A stretch of 64,000 bases of DNA, taken from assembly GCF_900102545.1 (NCBI RefSeq), contig NZ_FNBN01000002.1:904264-968263 (forward strand). The letters run 5' to 3'. The DNA is from Chitinophaga filiformis (GTDB lineage: Bacteria; Bacteroidota; Bacteroidia; Chitinophagales; Chitinophagaceae). How positions within the stretch are numbered: position 1 is the stretch's first letter; each line of letters opens with the position of its first letter. Position numbers and translations under genes: made by a program. Positions 32,937-42,800 of the stretch are shown one piece after another. A model generated the notes under the pieces. The model had not been told where the DNA came from, searched no databases, and saw nothing but the letters and a program-made list of their open reading frames with translations.

Positions 32937-34814
32937 TTAATGAAAAGGGTTCTTGATGATCTTCGGATTGTTGTTCAACACCGACTGGTTAATAGCAGTA
33001 TAGTAATTCCCCAGCTGGAAGAAACGGGGCGCTCTGAAACGGGGAGCCACCATTTTCACGAAGACATATTTTCCGTCGCGGTCGGCATCACCCGGGCGTA
33101 TTACGCGATAAGGATACAATGCGTAGATCATTGCATTGGGATTGGAGGCATCTCCGTTCCATACTTTATCTGCTATACGCCAGCGTTTCAGGTCCCAGAG
33201 GCGGTGATCTTCAAATGCCAACTCTACCCTGCGTTCATTTTGTATTCTTTCTATGGTCAGTGATGTGAGGCTGTTAGGTGCGAAACCTGCTCTTTCACGC
33301 AGTGTATTGATATAAAGCAGTGCATCTCCTGTCTGGCCCAATTCAAACGCTGCTTCCGCTGCATTCAGGTATATTTCACCCAGGCGGAACCATACCCACC
33401 AGACATCACTTTGAATTCCCCTGGTACTTGTTTTATCGTTCGGATCGATGAACTTCCTCATATAAAATCCTGTATTCGATACTTCCTGTATGGAACGATG
33501 GGGGCCTGAAGAACCGGTTAGCATTTTACCATCACTATAGGTGGTACCGAGGTCGCTTCCTTCTACCACATCATAGGCGTTACGGCCGCTGTTCCACACC
33601 ATTACACCTGCCTGTATAGCGACTGGCAAGCTTTTAAAAGAGGTGCCGGGATAAATGACGGTACCATATAAACGTGCGTCTTTGTTGGCGAAGATATCAG
33701 ACAGCTTGTCGTAGTAGATATAATCGCTGTTATCAGGCGTGCGTGTTTTCAGTGCGCCGTTTGAACCATCTTTATATTCAAAACTTTCTACCAGGTTCAG
33801 GGAAGGCACTACTGAAGAAGAGCCCAGGTTATCTTCCCTGATACCGCGGGCGATATTATCATATGAAAACCAGTGTTTACGGGTGGGCAGCAGGTAGTCT
33901 TTTACAAAAATCACTTCACGATTGGTAGCCTTTTTTGTGACGGCTTCGTAGAAGTTTTCACCGGCATCAGGGTTGTTCCTGTACAGGGTGTAAGCGCCGC
34001 TGTTGATGATCTCTTTGGCCGCATCAAGCGCCTTTTGATAATAGCCATTCGCCATACTGCCGGGTATCCCTACTTCGCCACCAGGTGTTGTAATAGGCAC
34101 GGGCATGAGGCTGTTGTATTTTGCGAGAGAACCTGCGTACAACATAGCGCGGCTCTTTAACGCTAATGCAGTGTATTTGTTAGCACGGGTGATGCTGCCG
34201 CCATTGCCTAACTGATCTTTGATAGCATCTATTTCAGTGGCGATGAAATCATAGACTTCTGATTCCTTTGCACGGGGTTGTTGCAGATCTGCTACATTAC
34301 CGGAATAGTCGTATATGAGCTGTTTCGTTACCAATGGAACTCCTCCCATTCTCTTTACCAGGTTGAAGTAATTGAGCGCACGCAGGAAACGCAGTTCTGC
34401 GGAGTACTGTTTCTTCGCATCTGCAGAGAGGCTGACACCGTATTTCTCAATATTCTCTAACGCCAGATTGATATCACGGATGTAGGTATAGTTCCAGAGA
34501 TATGATCTGCCAAAGCCATAGGAAGCGATATTATTACGGCCGTCTTCATTAGATTGGCCACTCCACATGGCTTCATCATAGTCAGCCGTATTGCGCCACT
34601 GGAATAAGCGTCCGTCGGCGCCGTCATTTACATCTACCAGTCCTGTTTCAGCAGGGATCCTGTCGTAGAAATTAGCGAGTAGTGCCACGATCTGTTTAGG
34701 GTCATTCCAGACCTGTTCGTCAGATAAGATCGTGCGTGGCTCCCTGTCCAGCCAGTCTTTCATACAGCCTGTGAGCAACAGGGTCAGGAGGCAAAGCGTA
34801 TATAGTCGTTTCAT
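32937..34814 (-). CDS. susD: SusD/RagB-family nutrient-binding lipoprotein
   Basis: 625 residues. Lipobox LLTGC (Cys17) right after a short signal peptide. The SusD hallmarks are present: KDWLDREPRTILSDEQVW near the N-terminus, TPR-like helices (ELRFLRALNYFNLVKRMGGV) and the C-terminal LWDLKRWRIAD. It is the surface lid that captures glycan over the SusC barrel. It starts 21 bases after susC ends. The substrate is not visible in the protein; the GH87-like enzyme nearby suggests alpha-1,3-glucan. Confidence 0.93.
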   Translation of the reverse strand: MKRLYTLCLLTLLLTGCMKDWLDREPRTILSDEQVWNDPKQIVALLANFYDRIPAETGLVDVNDGADGRLFQWRNTADYDEAMWSGQSNEDGRNNIASYGFGRSYLWNYTYIRDINLALENIEKYGVSLSADAKKQYSAELRFLRALNYFNLVKRMGGVPLVTKQLIYDYSGNVADLQQPRAKESEVYDFIATEIDAIKDQLGNGGSITRANKYTALALKSRAMLYAGSLAKYNSLMPVPITTPGGEVGIPGSMANGYYQKALDAAKEIINSGAYTLYRNNPDAGENFYEAVTKKATNREVIFVKDYLLPTRKHWFSYDNIARGIREDNLGSSSVVPSLNLVESFEYKDGSNGALKTRTPDNSDYIYYDKLSDIFANKDARLYGTVIYPGTSFKSLPVAIQAGVMVWNSGRNAYDVVEGSDLGTTYSDGKMLTGSSGPHRSIQEVSNTGFYMRKFIDPNDKTSTRGIQSDVWWVWFRLGEIYLNAAEAAFELGQTGDALLYINTLRERAGFAPNSLTSLTIERIQNERRVELAFEDHRLWDLKRWRIADKVWNGDASNPNAMIYALYPYRVIRPGDADRDGKYVFVKMVAPRFRAPRFFQLGNYYTAINQSVLNNNPKIIKNPFH

Positions 34815-34835
34815 ATAATAAGCATTAAAGAAGTC

Positions 34836-37800
34836 TTAGAAGGATACGTTAAAACCAAAGTTGTAAAGGCGTTGCTGCGGGTAAACCAATCCGTTGGTGG
34901 AACTGATCTCAGGATCAATTTCATATTCCTTCACGTTATCGATGGAGAACAGGTTTGTTCCGTTTACATATACACGCAATGCAGAAAGGCCAACACGTTT
35001 AATCAGATCTTTGGAGAAGTTGTAACCCAATTCCAGGTTCTTCAGCCTGAGATAGCGCACATTGGTAATCCAGAAATCGTTTACGGCATAGTTCACGTGT
35101 GTAGTATTGTCTTTCCTGATAGCTGGATATTTACCACTGATCCATCTGCTGGTAGGATTGTAAGGATCTTCCCTATGCCAGCGGTCAGCCAGCATATATG
35201 CGGGAGACGAGCCATTGTTCTGGAAGGGATAACGTAGCTCCCAGTCACGCAGGAAGGACTGCATAGCAGCGCCGGCAAAGTCAAAACGTACGGTGAAGCC
35301 TTTATATGCGACACTACCATTGAGGCCAAAGCTTACATAGGGTTGTGCGCCTTGAGCGTAACCAATGGGACGTTGATCAAGACCATTGATGATCTTATCG
35401 CCGTTCACATCTTCATATCTGAAATCTCCTGGAAGTTCTGTGCGGTTGCCTCTGCCATCATTATCAATATCATAGGTCTTAATCTCTTCTTCCGACTCAA
35501 AGCGGCCTATTACATGATAGCCCCAGGTAACATTTGACCAGCGGTTTTCAATGGAGCTGCGGTATTGATCCCAGGCATTACCGAAACGTGGTTTGTAGGT
35601 ACTCACTGACCTTAATCTTGCATAGGTGGCATTTACAGCCAGTGAATAATCTACCTTACCAGATTTTCCTGTGTAGGATATCATCCCTTCAATACCACGG
35701 GTGGCATCTGTATTCAGGTTGGCATTGGGTAATGAATACCCTACTTCACTAGGCAGCAATACATCATAACGGGCAGCCGGCAAGCCGGAACGACGGCGTT
35801 GAAATACATCAAACTGACCGCTGATGTGATTATCCCATACCGTGAAATCTATACCTGCGTTAATGGACCTGTTCTTTACCCATGACAGTTCAGTTACCGG
35901 TAATCCGCGGGGTCTTAAGCCGATTACATAACTGCCATTCATAACAGCACCTCCATTGTTGAAGTTATATCCGGAGAGATAACTGAATGCGCTCGGCGGA
36001 TTACCATCTGAGAAGCCTATTTCACTTCCGGTTTCTCCGTAAGAAGCTCTTATCTTCAGGTCATTCAGTGCATTGCCGAAACGGCCCTTCAGCCAGGGTT
36101 CTTCAGAGATCCTCCAACCGAGAGATACGCCTGGGAAGAAACCCCATCGTTTACCGCGGGCATAGAGGTAAGAACCGTCGTAGCGGCCTAATACTTCAAG
36201 GAGATATTTTGACTTGTAGTCGTAGTTGATCCTGCCGATATAACCGGCTCTTGCTTCCAGCGACCATTCATCTGAGAGGTAATCCTGTTCCACCAGGTAC
36301 TGTGTAGGTACATAGTTATTGGTGGGGATGGTGTGTACTACATAATAAGAGTTGTCGTAGTCAGACAATTCATATGCACCTACTGCGGAGATGTTATGAT
36401 CGCCGAATTTTCGGGCAAAGCTCATCTGGAATTGCGCATAACGGGAGATCACGTTTCTCTTATGTCTTTCTCTCCATGGGTTCTGGTTACCGAAGCCGGG
36501 CTCTGTGTAGTAGCTGTCTGTCGTAGCGTTGTATTTGTACGCGTTCCAGGTATATTCGAAACCGTCAAATTCTTCATTGAGGAAATTATACGAGTAGATG
36601 CCTTTGATACTTAGTCCGAACGGTAAATCGTATTGTGCATTCAGGTTGACGTTCATTCCTCGCCACCATTCGTCTACATAACCGGTTACATCATCTCTGT
36701 AGGTGACAGGATTGACGTTTACATTGTGTGTCTGGTTGATGTACTTCGGATTATCATTGGCATACGGACTTTCTGTGGGCCACATACTAAAGATACTCAG
36801 GAATGGGTTGAAGTAGTCGTCCAGTCCGGGTACACCTACGTTATGTCTCTTTTCCAGTCTGGCGCTGATCTGTGTACCGACTTTCAATCCTTTGGCCAGG
36901 CTACTTTCCAGGTTCGCCTGCAGGTTGGTACGTTCAAAACTGTAGTCTTTGATTACAGCGTCTTGTTTCAACCGGCTGACAGACATATAATAACTTGAGC
37001 GTTGTGAGCCTCCGGAGGCATTGGCGCTGATATAGTATTGCGGCACATTGGGGCGGAGTACTTCTTTGTAGTAATCGTAGCTCTTGTATCCTTTTTCCGT
37101 ACCCGCTTCCCACTTTGACAGTTGATCGGGGGTGTAGAGCAAGGATGGATCGCGTCCCAGGTTTTGTTCTGATTCCAGCAGGGCGCGGACGTATTGTCCG
37201 GCGTTGGCGGGATGAGGATACCTGGTGAAGTTCTGGAAGCCGTAATAACCAGACAGGTTGATGTTGGGCTGTTCATTCTTCCGTCCTTTCTTTGTTGTGA
37301 CCAGTACCACACCATTGCCGGCTCTCAATCCGTAGATAGAGGCAGAGGCATCTTTCAGGATGGTGATATTCTCTATATCGTCCAGTCCGAGGTTGTTGAA
37401 GATGTCTTGTCCCGAGCCGGTGGTGAACCCAAATCCGGTTGTCGCTGTGCTGCCGGTATAAGGTATACCATCTATTACGAAGAGCGGACTACCGAGGTTA
37501 CGGATCTGGATATTCGTTCCGTTCCCTGGTCGTGAGTCAGTAGCACGGGCCGTAATACCGGGCATTTTTCCCACTAAAGCAGCGGAGGTGGTTGTTGATG
37601 GTGTTCGTACCAGATCGTCCGATTTAAGGGTGCTGACGGCCCCTGTTACGGATGCTTTTCTTTGGGTACCGTAACCGACTACTACGATGTCGGTAAGGTT
37701 ACTGGCTTGTGAGGTGACGGTTACCTGTAATTTTGTTTGATTTCCCAGCAGGACTTCTTTTGGTTGGAAGCCTACGATGCTGACATAAATTGTTGTGCCG

Positions 37801-38003
37801 GGCGTGGCTTGAATAGTGAATGAGCCGTCGTTTTTTGTTACCACTCCTTTGTTACTGTTCCTTACTGCGACGGTGGCTCCCGGGATGGGGATGCCTGTAG
37901 AATCTGTTACTGTACCAGAATAAGTGATTGGGTTAGCCTGCTGCGCAATTCCCTGGGTATAGGCAATGAGCAGCAGCGCTAAGAAAGCGTAAAGCGTTTT
38001 CAT
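34836..38003 (-). CDS. susC: SusC/RagA-family TonB-linked outer-membrane receptor
   Basis: 1,055 residues. Signal peptide (MKTLYAFLALLLIAYTQGIA), a CarboxypepD-regulatory-like domain (~28-105, GIPIPGATVAVRNSNKG), the plug (~107-230: DIVVVGYGTQRKASVTGAV, GNGVVLVTTKKG) and a ~800-residue beta-barrel ending in the aromatic YNFGFNVSF. It takes up oligosaccharides across the outer membrane with energy from TonB, working as a pair with SusD. No anti-sigma-contacting N-terminal STN domain is seen, so control by an ECF sigma/anti-sigma pair is not indicated. First gene of its operon. Confidence 0.94.
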   Translation of the reverse strand: MKTLYAFLALLLIAYTQGIAQQANPITYSGTVTDSTGIPIPGATVAVRNSNKGVVTKNDGSFTIQATPGTTIYVSIVGFQPKEVLLGNQTKLQVTVTSQASNLTDIVVVGYGTQRKASVTGAVSTLKSDDLVRTPSTTTSAALVGKMPGITARATDSRPGNGTNIQIRNLGSPLFVIDGIPYTGSTATTGFGFTTGSGQDIFNNLGLDDIENITILKDASASIYGLRAGNGVVLVTTKKGRKNEQPNINLSGYYGFQNFTRYPHPANAGQYVRALLESEQNLGRDPSLLYTPDQLSKWEAGTEKGYKSYDYYKEVLRPNVPQYYISANASGGSQRSSYYMSVSRLKQDAVIKDYSFERTNLQANLESSLAKGLKVGTQISARLEKRHNVGVPGLDDYFNPFLSIFSMWPTESPYANDNPKYINQTHNVNVNPVTYRDDVTGYVDEWWRGMNVNLNAQYDLPFGLSIKGIYSYNFLNEEFDGFEYTWNAYKYNATTDSYYTEPGFGNQNPWRERHKRNVISRYAQFQMSFARKFGDHNISAVGAYELSDYDNSYYVVHTIPTNNYVPTQYLVEQDYLSDEWSLEARAGYIGRINYDYKSKYLLEVLGRYDGSYLYARGKRWGFFPGVSLGWRISEEPWLKGRFGNALNDLKIRASYGETGSEIGFSDGNPPSAFSYLSGYNFNNGGAVMNGSYVIGLRPRGLPVTELSWVKNRSINAGIDFTVWDNHISGQFDVFQRRRSGLPAARYDVLLPSEVGYSLPNANLNTDATRGIEGMISYTGKSGKVDYSLAVNATYARLRSVSTYKPRFGNAWDQYRSSIENRWSNVTWGYHVIGRFESEEEIKTYDIDNDGRGNRTELPGDFRYEDVNGDKIINGLDQRPIGYAQGAQPYVSFGLNGSVAYKGFTVRFDFAGAAMQSFLRDWELRYPFQNNGSSPAYMLADRWHREDPYNPTSRWISGKYPAIRKDNTTHVNYAVNDFWITNVRYLRLKNLELGYNFSKDLIKRVGLSALRVYVNGTNLFSIDNVKEYEIDPEISSTNGLVYPQQRLYNFGFNVSF

Positions 38004-38552
38004 AACGATGGGTTTTAGTTGGGTTTCGGAGATTTGTTTACTACACTAGAGGTCCGGACCGGTCAGTACTCCCGGTGTTTTTCATGCTAACAGTGAAATT
38101 CATTATGAATATAGTATAATTGTCATTATTACAGTTATTTTTCTTCTTCTTTTTTTGCTTGTTTTATTTATGTGAAGTAGTGTCGGAGGGCAGTAATGTG
38201 CGGCGCTATTGAGTGTTGTCAGGCGGATAGGATTCTATTATGCTAAGGAGCGCATAGGGTTCATTTACGCTAAGTAGCTTCGGTTTCAGTACGGGATGGC
38301 GGTCGGCCCGCCATTCCCATCTGAAACCGCCTGCTACTTTCGCTGTCCCTATTACTGGTTGGAGGTCCGCTCCTTTCGTGTTTATTTTATTTTATTTTGT
38401 TTTGTATTGTTTATTTCCATGCAAAAACGGCATAATCGGCAATTCCGGCAATAAAGTACGCTTTAAACCCGGCTTTGACATGACGCTGATACGGCGTATC
38501 CATGAAGTGTCTATATTCGTAGTAGCTATTCTAAACCTAAAATTTTTACCTT
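38004..38552. other. long divergent intergenic region upstream of susC
   Basis: About 550 bases between susC (minus) and the 207-residue protein gene (plus). It holds a perfect 10-bp palindrome GGTCCGGACC at 38051-38060, which could be a regulator site for susC, and the long inverted repeat at 38272-38339. No coding frame is convincing. Confidence 0.5.
38272..38339. repeat. long imperfect inverted repeat (potential hairpin)
   Basis: Outer arms aagtagc / gctactt and inner arms starting cggtttcag / ctgaaaccg continue, with mismatches, to a GC-rich centre (GATGGCGG, CGCCATTCC). The whole 68-base element can fold into one stem of about 30 pairs. No T run follows, so it is not a plain terminator. 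It could be an mRNA leader structure or a repetitive extragenic element. Confidence 0.55.
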
Positions 38553-39176
38553 ATGGCAAAGTTTGTGGGAGGTCCTCCGCCTTTTATAGGGACCAGAGAT
38601 AATGTCACGATATATCTGATGAACGGGGAGTATTTTATCCGTTCTAAAAGTTCGCTTACGGGGAAGCGTGTGAAGCGAGATCCGGCGTTTGCAAGAACGA
38701 TGGAGTATGCGGGTTGGTTGAAAAAGGCGTCAGTCATTGCTTCACTTGTTTATAGACAGCTACCGGAGAATGGAAGGGTGTATAAACAGTACAGGGAATT
38801 GGTGGGAAAAGCGATGGGACTGCTAAAAGAGGGGCTTGATGAGGATGCTGTATTGATATTATTGGAAGCAGCTTATTTGCCGGATCATTTAGCTGACTAT
38901 TTGCCTAATCATTTATCTGATAATTCATCTGACAATTCATCTGATAATTTGCGTGAGGAAGACAGCATGTTTGTCAAATGTCCGGGGTTGGAGAAATCAG
39001 GTAAGATAGGGAATGACGATGGCCGGAGAGGGATTGTTTTATATAAAGTCTTTGGGAAAGATGTCTTTGAGAAAGATGCCTTTGCAAGGAGGAGGAAGTC
39101 TATTCGTAGCCGACGGCTTCAGGCGAGAGTGAAACTGCAGCCTGCGACTATCAAATTCCTGCCTTATGACGGTTAA
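38553..39176 (+). CDS. hypothetical protein with conserved Bacteroidota N-terminus
   Basis: 207 residues. The N-terminal ~100 residues (KFVGGPPPFIGTRDNVTIYL, GEYFIRSKSSLTGKRVKRDP, AFARTMEYAG) resemble a widespread Bacteroidota family without known function, usually ~100-220 residues. A 12-base tandem repeat in the middle (38902-38960) encodes HLSDNSSDNSSDNL. The C-terminus is very basic (RRRKSIRSRRLQARVKL), fitting nucleic-acid contact. No signal peptide. Its last 26 bases overlap the convergent gene 39151-39639. Confidence 0.6.
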   Translation: MAKFVGGPPPFIGTRDNVTIYLMNGEYFIRSKSSLTGKRVKRDPAFARTMEYAGWLKKASVIASLVYRQLPENGRVYKQYRELVGKAMGLLKEGLDEDAVLILLEAAYLPDHLADYLPNHLSDNSSDNSSDNLREEDSMFVKCPGLEKSGKIGNDDGRRGIVLYKVFGKDVFEKDAFARRRKSIRSRRLQARVKLQPATIKFLPYDG

Positions 39177-39639
39177 AACGGTCAATAAAAACACTCAACT
39201 CCTTCATGTCATGATTTATCCGGTGAAGGATCTTACCTTCTTTTATGATATACATTGAATAAAACGCTTTGCTCTTGCCAACCCGAGGGATATAATAAAG
39301 CTGTAGCGCCACTTCCCTTATGCTAAAGACGTCAGTTTTCCTGCTGAAGAAATTCATACTTTTCACGATCAGCTGTTGGCCTTCAATATCAATTGAAAGA
39401 TAAACGCGGAAAAGCATATAAGGCAGCGTCATGGCAGCAAAAAACATCAGTACAACATACAAGTTAACCTTGCCTACGCAGACGCCTACCAGCGTCCCGA
39501 TGATGATCCCCAATACGATCATATAGAAGGTATTATAATGACTTCGGGCGGTACGGAATTCCATAGATACTATTTCATAAGTTGCCGCTAAAGTAAACAA
39601 AATAATCGGCCCCAAATCCCGTTTTAAATGCGCATGCAT
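39151..39639 (-). CDS. hypothetical two- to three-helix membrane protein with PH-like domain
   Basis: 162 residues. Hydrophobic segments near 10-25, 38-58 (YMIVLGIIIGTLVGVCVG) and 60-80 are followed by a ~80-residue beta-rich soluble part (IDIEGQQLIVKSMNFFSRKT, DVFSIREVALQLYYI) that resembles a bacterial PH domain. Function unknown. It is convergent with and overlaps the 207-residue gene by 26 bases. Confidence 0.55.
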   Translation of the reverse strand: MHAHLKRDLGPIILFTLAATYEIVSMEFRTARSHYNTFYMIVLGIIIGTLVGVCVGKVNLYVVLMFFAAMTLPYMLFRVYLSIDIEGQQLIVKSMNFFSRKTDVFSIREVALQLYYIPRVGKSKAFYSMYIIKEGKILHRINHDMKELSVFIDRFNRHKAGI

Positions 39640-39897
39640 CGGTCTATTGACTGCAGATCCGTCTCAAAATAACCTATATCAATTAAGACAACCATATATC
39701 TACAGTGAATTAATACTGAAACTATTATAAGCCAACCAGCCTTCTGTGAGCACCGTATTTTCTATATTTTCTCCGTACTACTTGCCCATTTCAGCTGACT
39801 TCACGTCCTTTGATATTACCACGGATGAAAAAATATTTCCACGTTCCTGATACTGAGCGGTCCGGCTAAAAATCCATGTCTCTAAATACCTACAATA
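39640..39897. other. intergenic region upstream of the GH87-like gene
   Basis: About 260 A+T-rich bases containing the promoters of two divergent genes. No exact TAnnTTTG pair was found; no gene is seen. Confidence 0.4.
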
Positions 39898-42800
39898 ATG
39901 AGAAAACCCGTTTCTTTTCCCTCGAAAGCGCGGTATGCCGCGTCCATTACGCAGGCTGGTCCTGCCAAGTTCAAGTACCACAGGAAAGTTCCTGGCTGGT
40001 ACCAGCTTACTCTTTTTATGCTGCTCATACCCTGTATGACTTCCTTTGCACAGAGCGATGGACTTCCCCGCGGTGCATACCAGTTGCCTTACACGCGCTA
40101 TGAAGCAGAAAATGCGACACTCGACGGTGGTGCAGCATTACAGCAATCACCTCAATTTGTTATGACTGACATTGCATCAGAGGCTTCTGACCAGAAGTAT
40201 GTAAGCCTCAACAGTAACAATGCCAGCGTTGAATGGACGCTGACACAGGCAGCCCAGGGCGTCACGCTTCGTTTTACCATGCCCGATGACAATACCGGCG
40301 CAGGAAGAAGTGGCGCACTGGGACTGTATGTGAACGGTACCAAAGTGAGGAACATCAATCTTTCTTCTTACTGGGCGTACCAGTATTTCCCGGCGGCCGA
40401 TCCTGTGCAGACGCCCGGAGGCAAGACCTTCATGCGCTTCGATGAGGTGCATTTCCGGCTGGACAATGCGCTGAATGCGGGTGATAAACTCAGCATCCGG
40501 AAAGACAATGGAGATGCTATTACCTATGGCGTTGACTTCGTTGAACTGGAGCCTGTACCTGCGGCATTGACTCAGCCAGCCAATTATCTTTCAGTGACAG
40601 ATTATGGCGCTGTTGCCAACGATCAGACAGACGATTTTGCTGCCTTTAATGCATGTATTGCTGCCGCGTCGGCGCAGGGCAAACACGTGTATATTCCGGC
40701 TGGTCGTTTTATGTTGAGCGATAAACTCGCATTGAATGTCCGCAATATGAAGATCCAGGGGGCTGGTATCTGGTATACGGAAGTGTATTTCTCGACCGAC
40801 AAACAGTTTTATGGTGGCTTTATGGGGCGGGCCAGCAATGTGGAGATCTCCAACTTTACGCTCAGCACTATCAATAATGACCGTCTGAAATATGATGAGC
40901 CCAATCCAAGGCTACCGGGTGAGATGTACAAGACCTATAAGGGTTTTATGGGTACTTATGGTACCGGTTCCCGGATACATGATATCTGGGTGGAACACTT
41001 TGAGTGTGGTTTCTGGATTGCCGGTTATGATGAACCGTATCCGATCGATATTACCAGGGACCTGGTGATTTCGAAGTGTCGTATCAGGAATAACTACGCG
41101 GATGGCGTGAACTTTTGTCAGGGTACTTCCAATTCCGTGGTAGAGCAGTGTAGTGTGCGCAATAATGGTGATGATGGTCTGGCAGTATGGCCGGCTAATG
41201 TGGCAGGTAACAACGAGAGCTGTCGCAATAATATCTTCCGGTATAATACCATTGAGAATAACTGGCGTGCTGGTAGTATTGCGCTCTTCGGTGGTACCGG
41301 GCATGAGATCCATCATAACTATATCAAAGATGGTGTGGGTGGTTCTGCGATCCGTTTTACCAATGATTTCCCTGGGTTTACGTTTGAATATCCCGGAAAT
41401 GTGATCAAGGTGTACGAAAACACGATGACAGGTTGTGGTACCAGTTACGACCTGTGGAATCAGAAGAGAGGCGCTATTGAGTTCTATGCGGGTGGTAGCG
41501 GCATATTCAACATGCAGTTTGATAATAATACGATTCTTCGTTCCCAGCGTGATGGTATACAGATCTATGGGAATAATCTACATCATCTTGTATTTAACAA
41601 TACAACTATTGATGGTACCGGATTGGATCCTGTAGTGCGTGACCTTCCGGCAGATGTGTATGGAGGTTTCGGATTGTATGTACAGGCAGGTTCGCAGACT
41701 GCTACGTTTAACAACCTGACAGTTACCAATGCGGAGTCAGGGGCGTATATCAATCGTAATACCAATTTCCAGTTGATTATACAGAACATTAATATTCCTG
41801 TATCAGGTGTTGCGATAAAGCCTGCAAATGATACAACGCTTACTGAAGGACAGACCTTGCAGCTGACAGCGGATATTATGCCCGTAGACGCTACCAATAA
41901 GAATGTGACCTGGAGCAGTTCCAATACATCCGTAGCTACAGTAGATGCAACGGGTAAAGTGACTGCTTTGGGATTTGGTACGGCTAATATTACGGTGACT
42001 ACTGCCAGTGGCAATTTTACAGCTACCAGGAAGGTAAGTATTCTGCCGGGAGTAAATGTAATTGCGACGATTCCTAATGCTTCCGAGAATGGTACGGCGG
42101 GCAGATTTACAGTTAGTACCTCTTCCCTGTCGCAGAGCATCAATGTAAAATATACTGTTGCCGGTACGGCCAGTGCAAGCGATTATACGGCTAGTCCTGC
42201 GTTGAGTGGTACTGTTACTTTAACACCAGCGCAGCCTTCTGCCGTCATCAATATTACACCGGTAAATGATGCGGTGTTTGAAGGTCCGGAGACGGTTCGT
42301 TTAAGCTTACAGAAAGACGCATCCTATAATCTGGGAGGTGATACTGTTGCAGTGATCACTATTGCAGATAATGATAATCCACCTTGTGTATCGCCTGTGA
42401 TAGCGCAGGTATCAGGCACTCCTCCGGTAATTGATAATACGATTGACGGCGCCTGGGCAATTGCTCCTGTGCGGAATATCAGCAATGTTGTATTGGGTGG
42501 TCTCCCGTCTGATTACGCCGGTAAGTGGAGAGCCATGTATGATAATACCAATCTTTATTTGTTGGTAGAGGTGAATGATGCTACAAGGATCTCTGATTCC
42601 GGTAGCAGTTGGTGGGAAGATGATGTGGTAGAGATATTCATCGATGGCGATAACAGTAAAGGAGCTACTTATGATGGAGCGAATGACTTCCAATTGGGCT
42701 TCCGCTGGAATGATAATACGGTGCATACGGGAGGTAATTCTGCAACGAGGACTACCGGTATCAACTTCAGGCAGTATGCTACAGCAACTGGCTATAATCT

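Noticed and set aside
41583..42143. 186-codon minus-strand frame opposite the GH87-like gene
   Set aside because: Hydrophobic Val/Thr-rich antisense product of beta-strand repeats; no start context or family.
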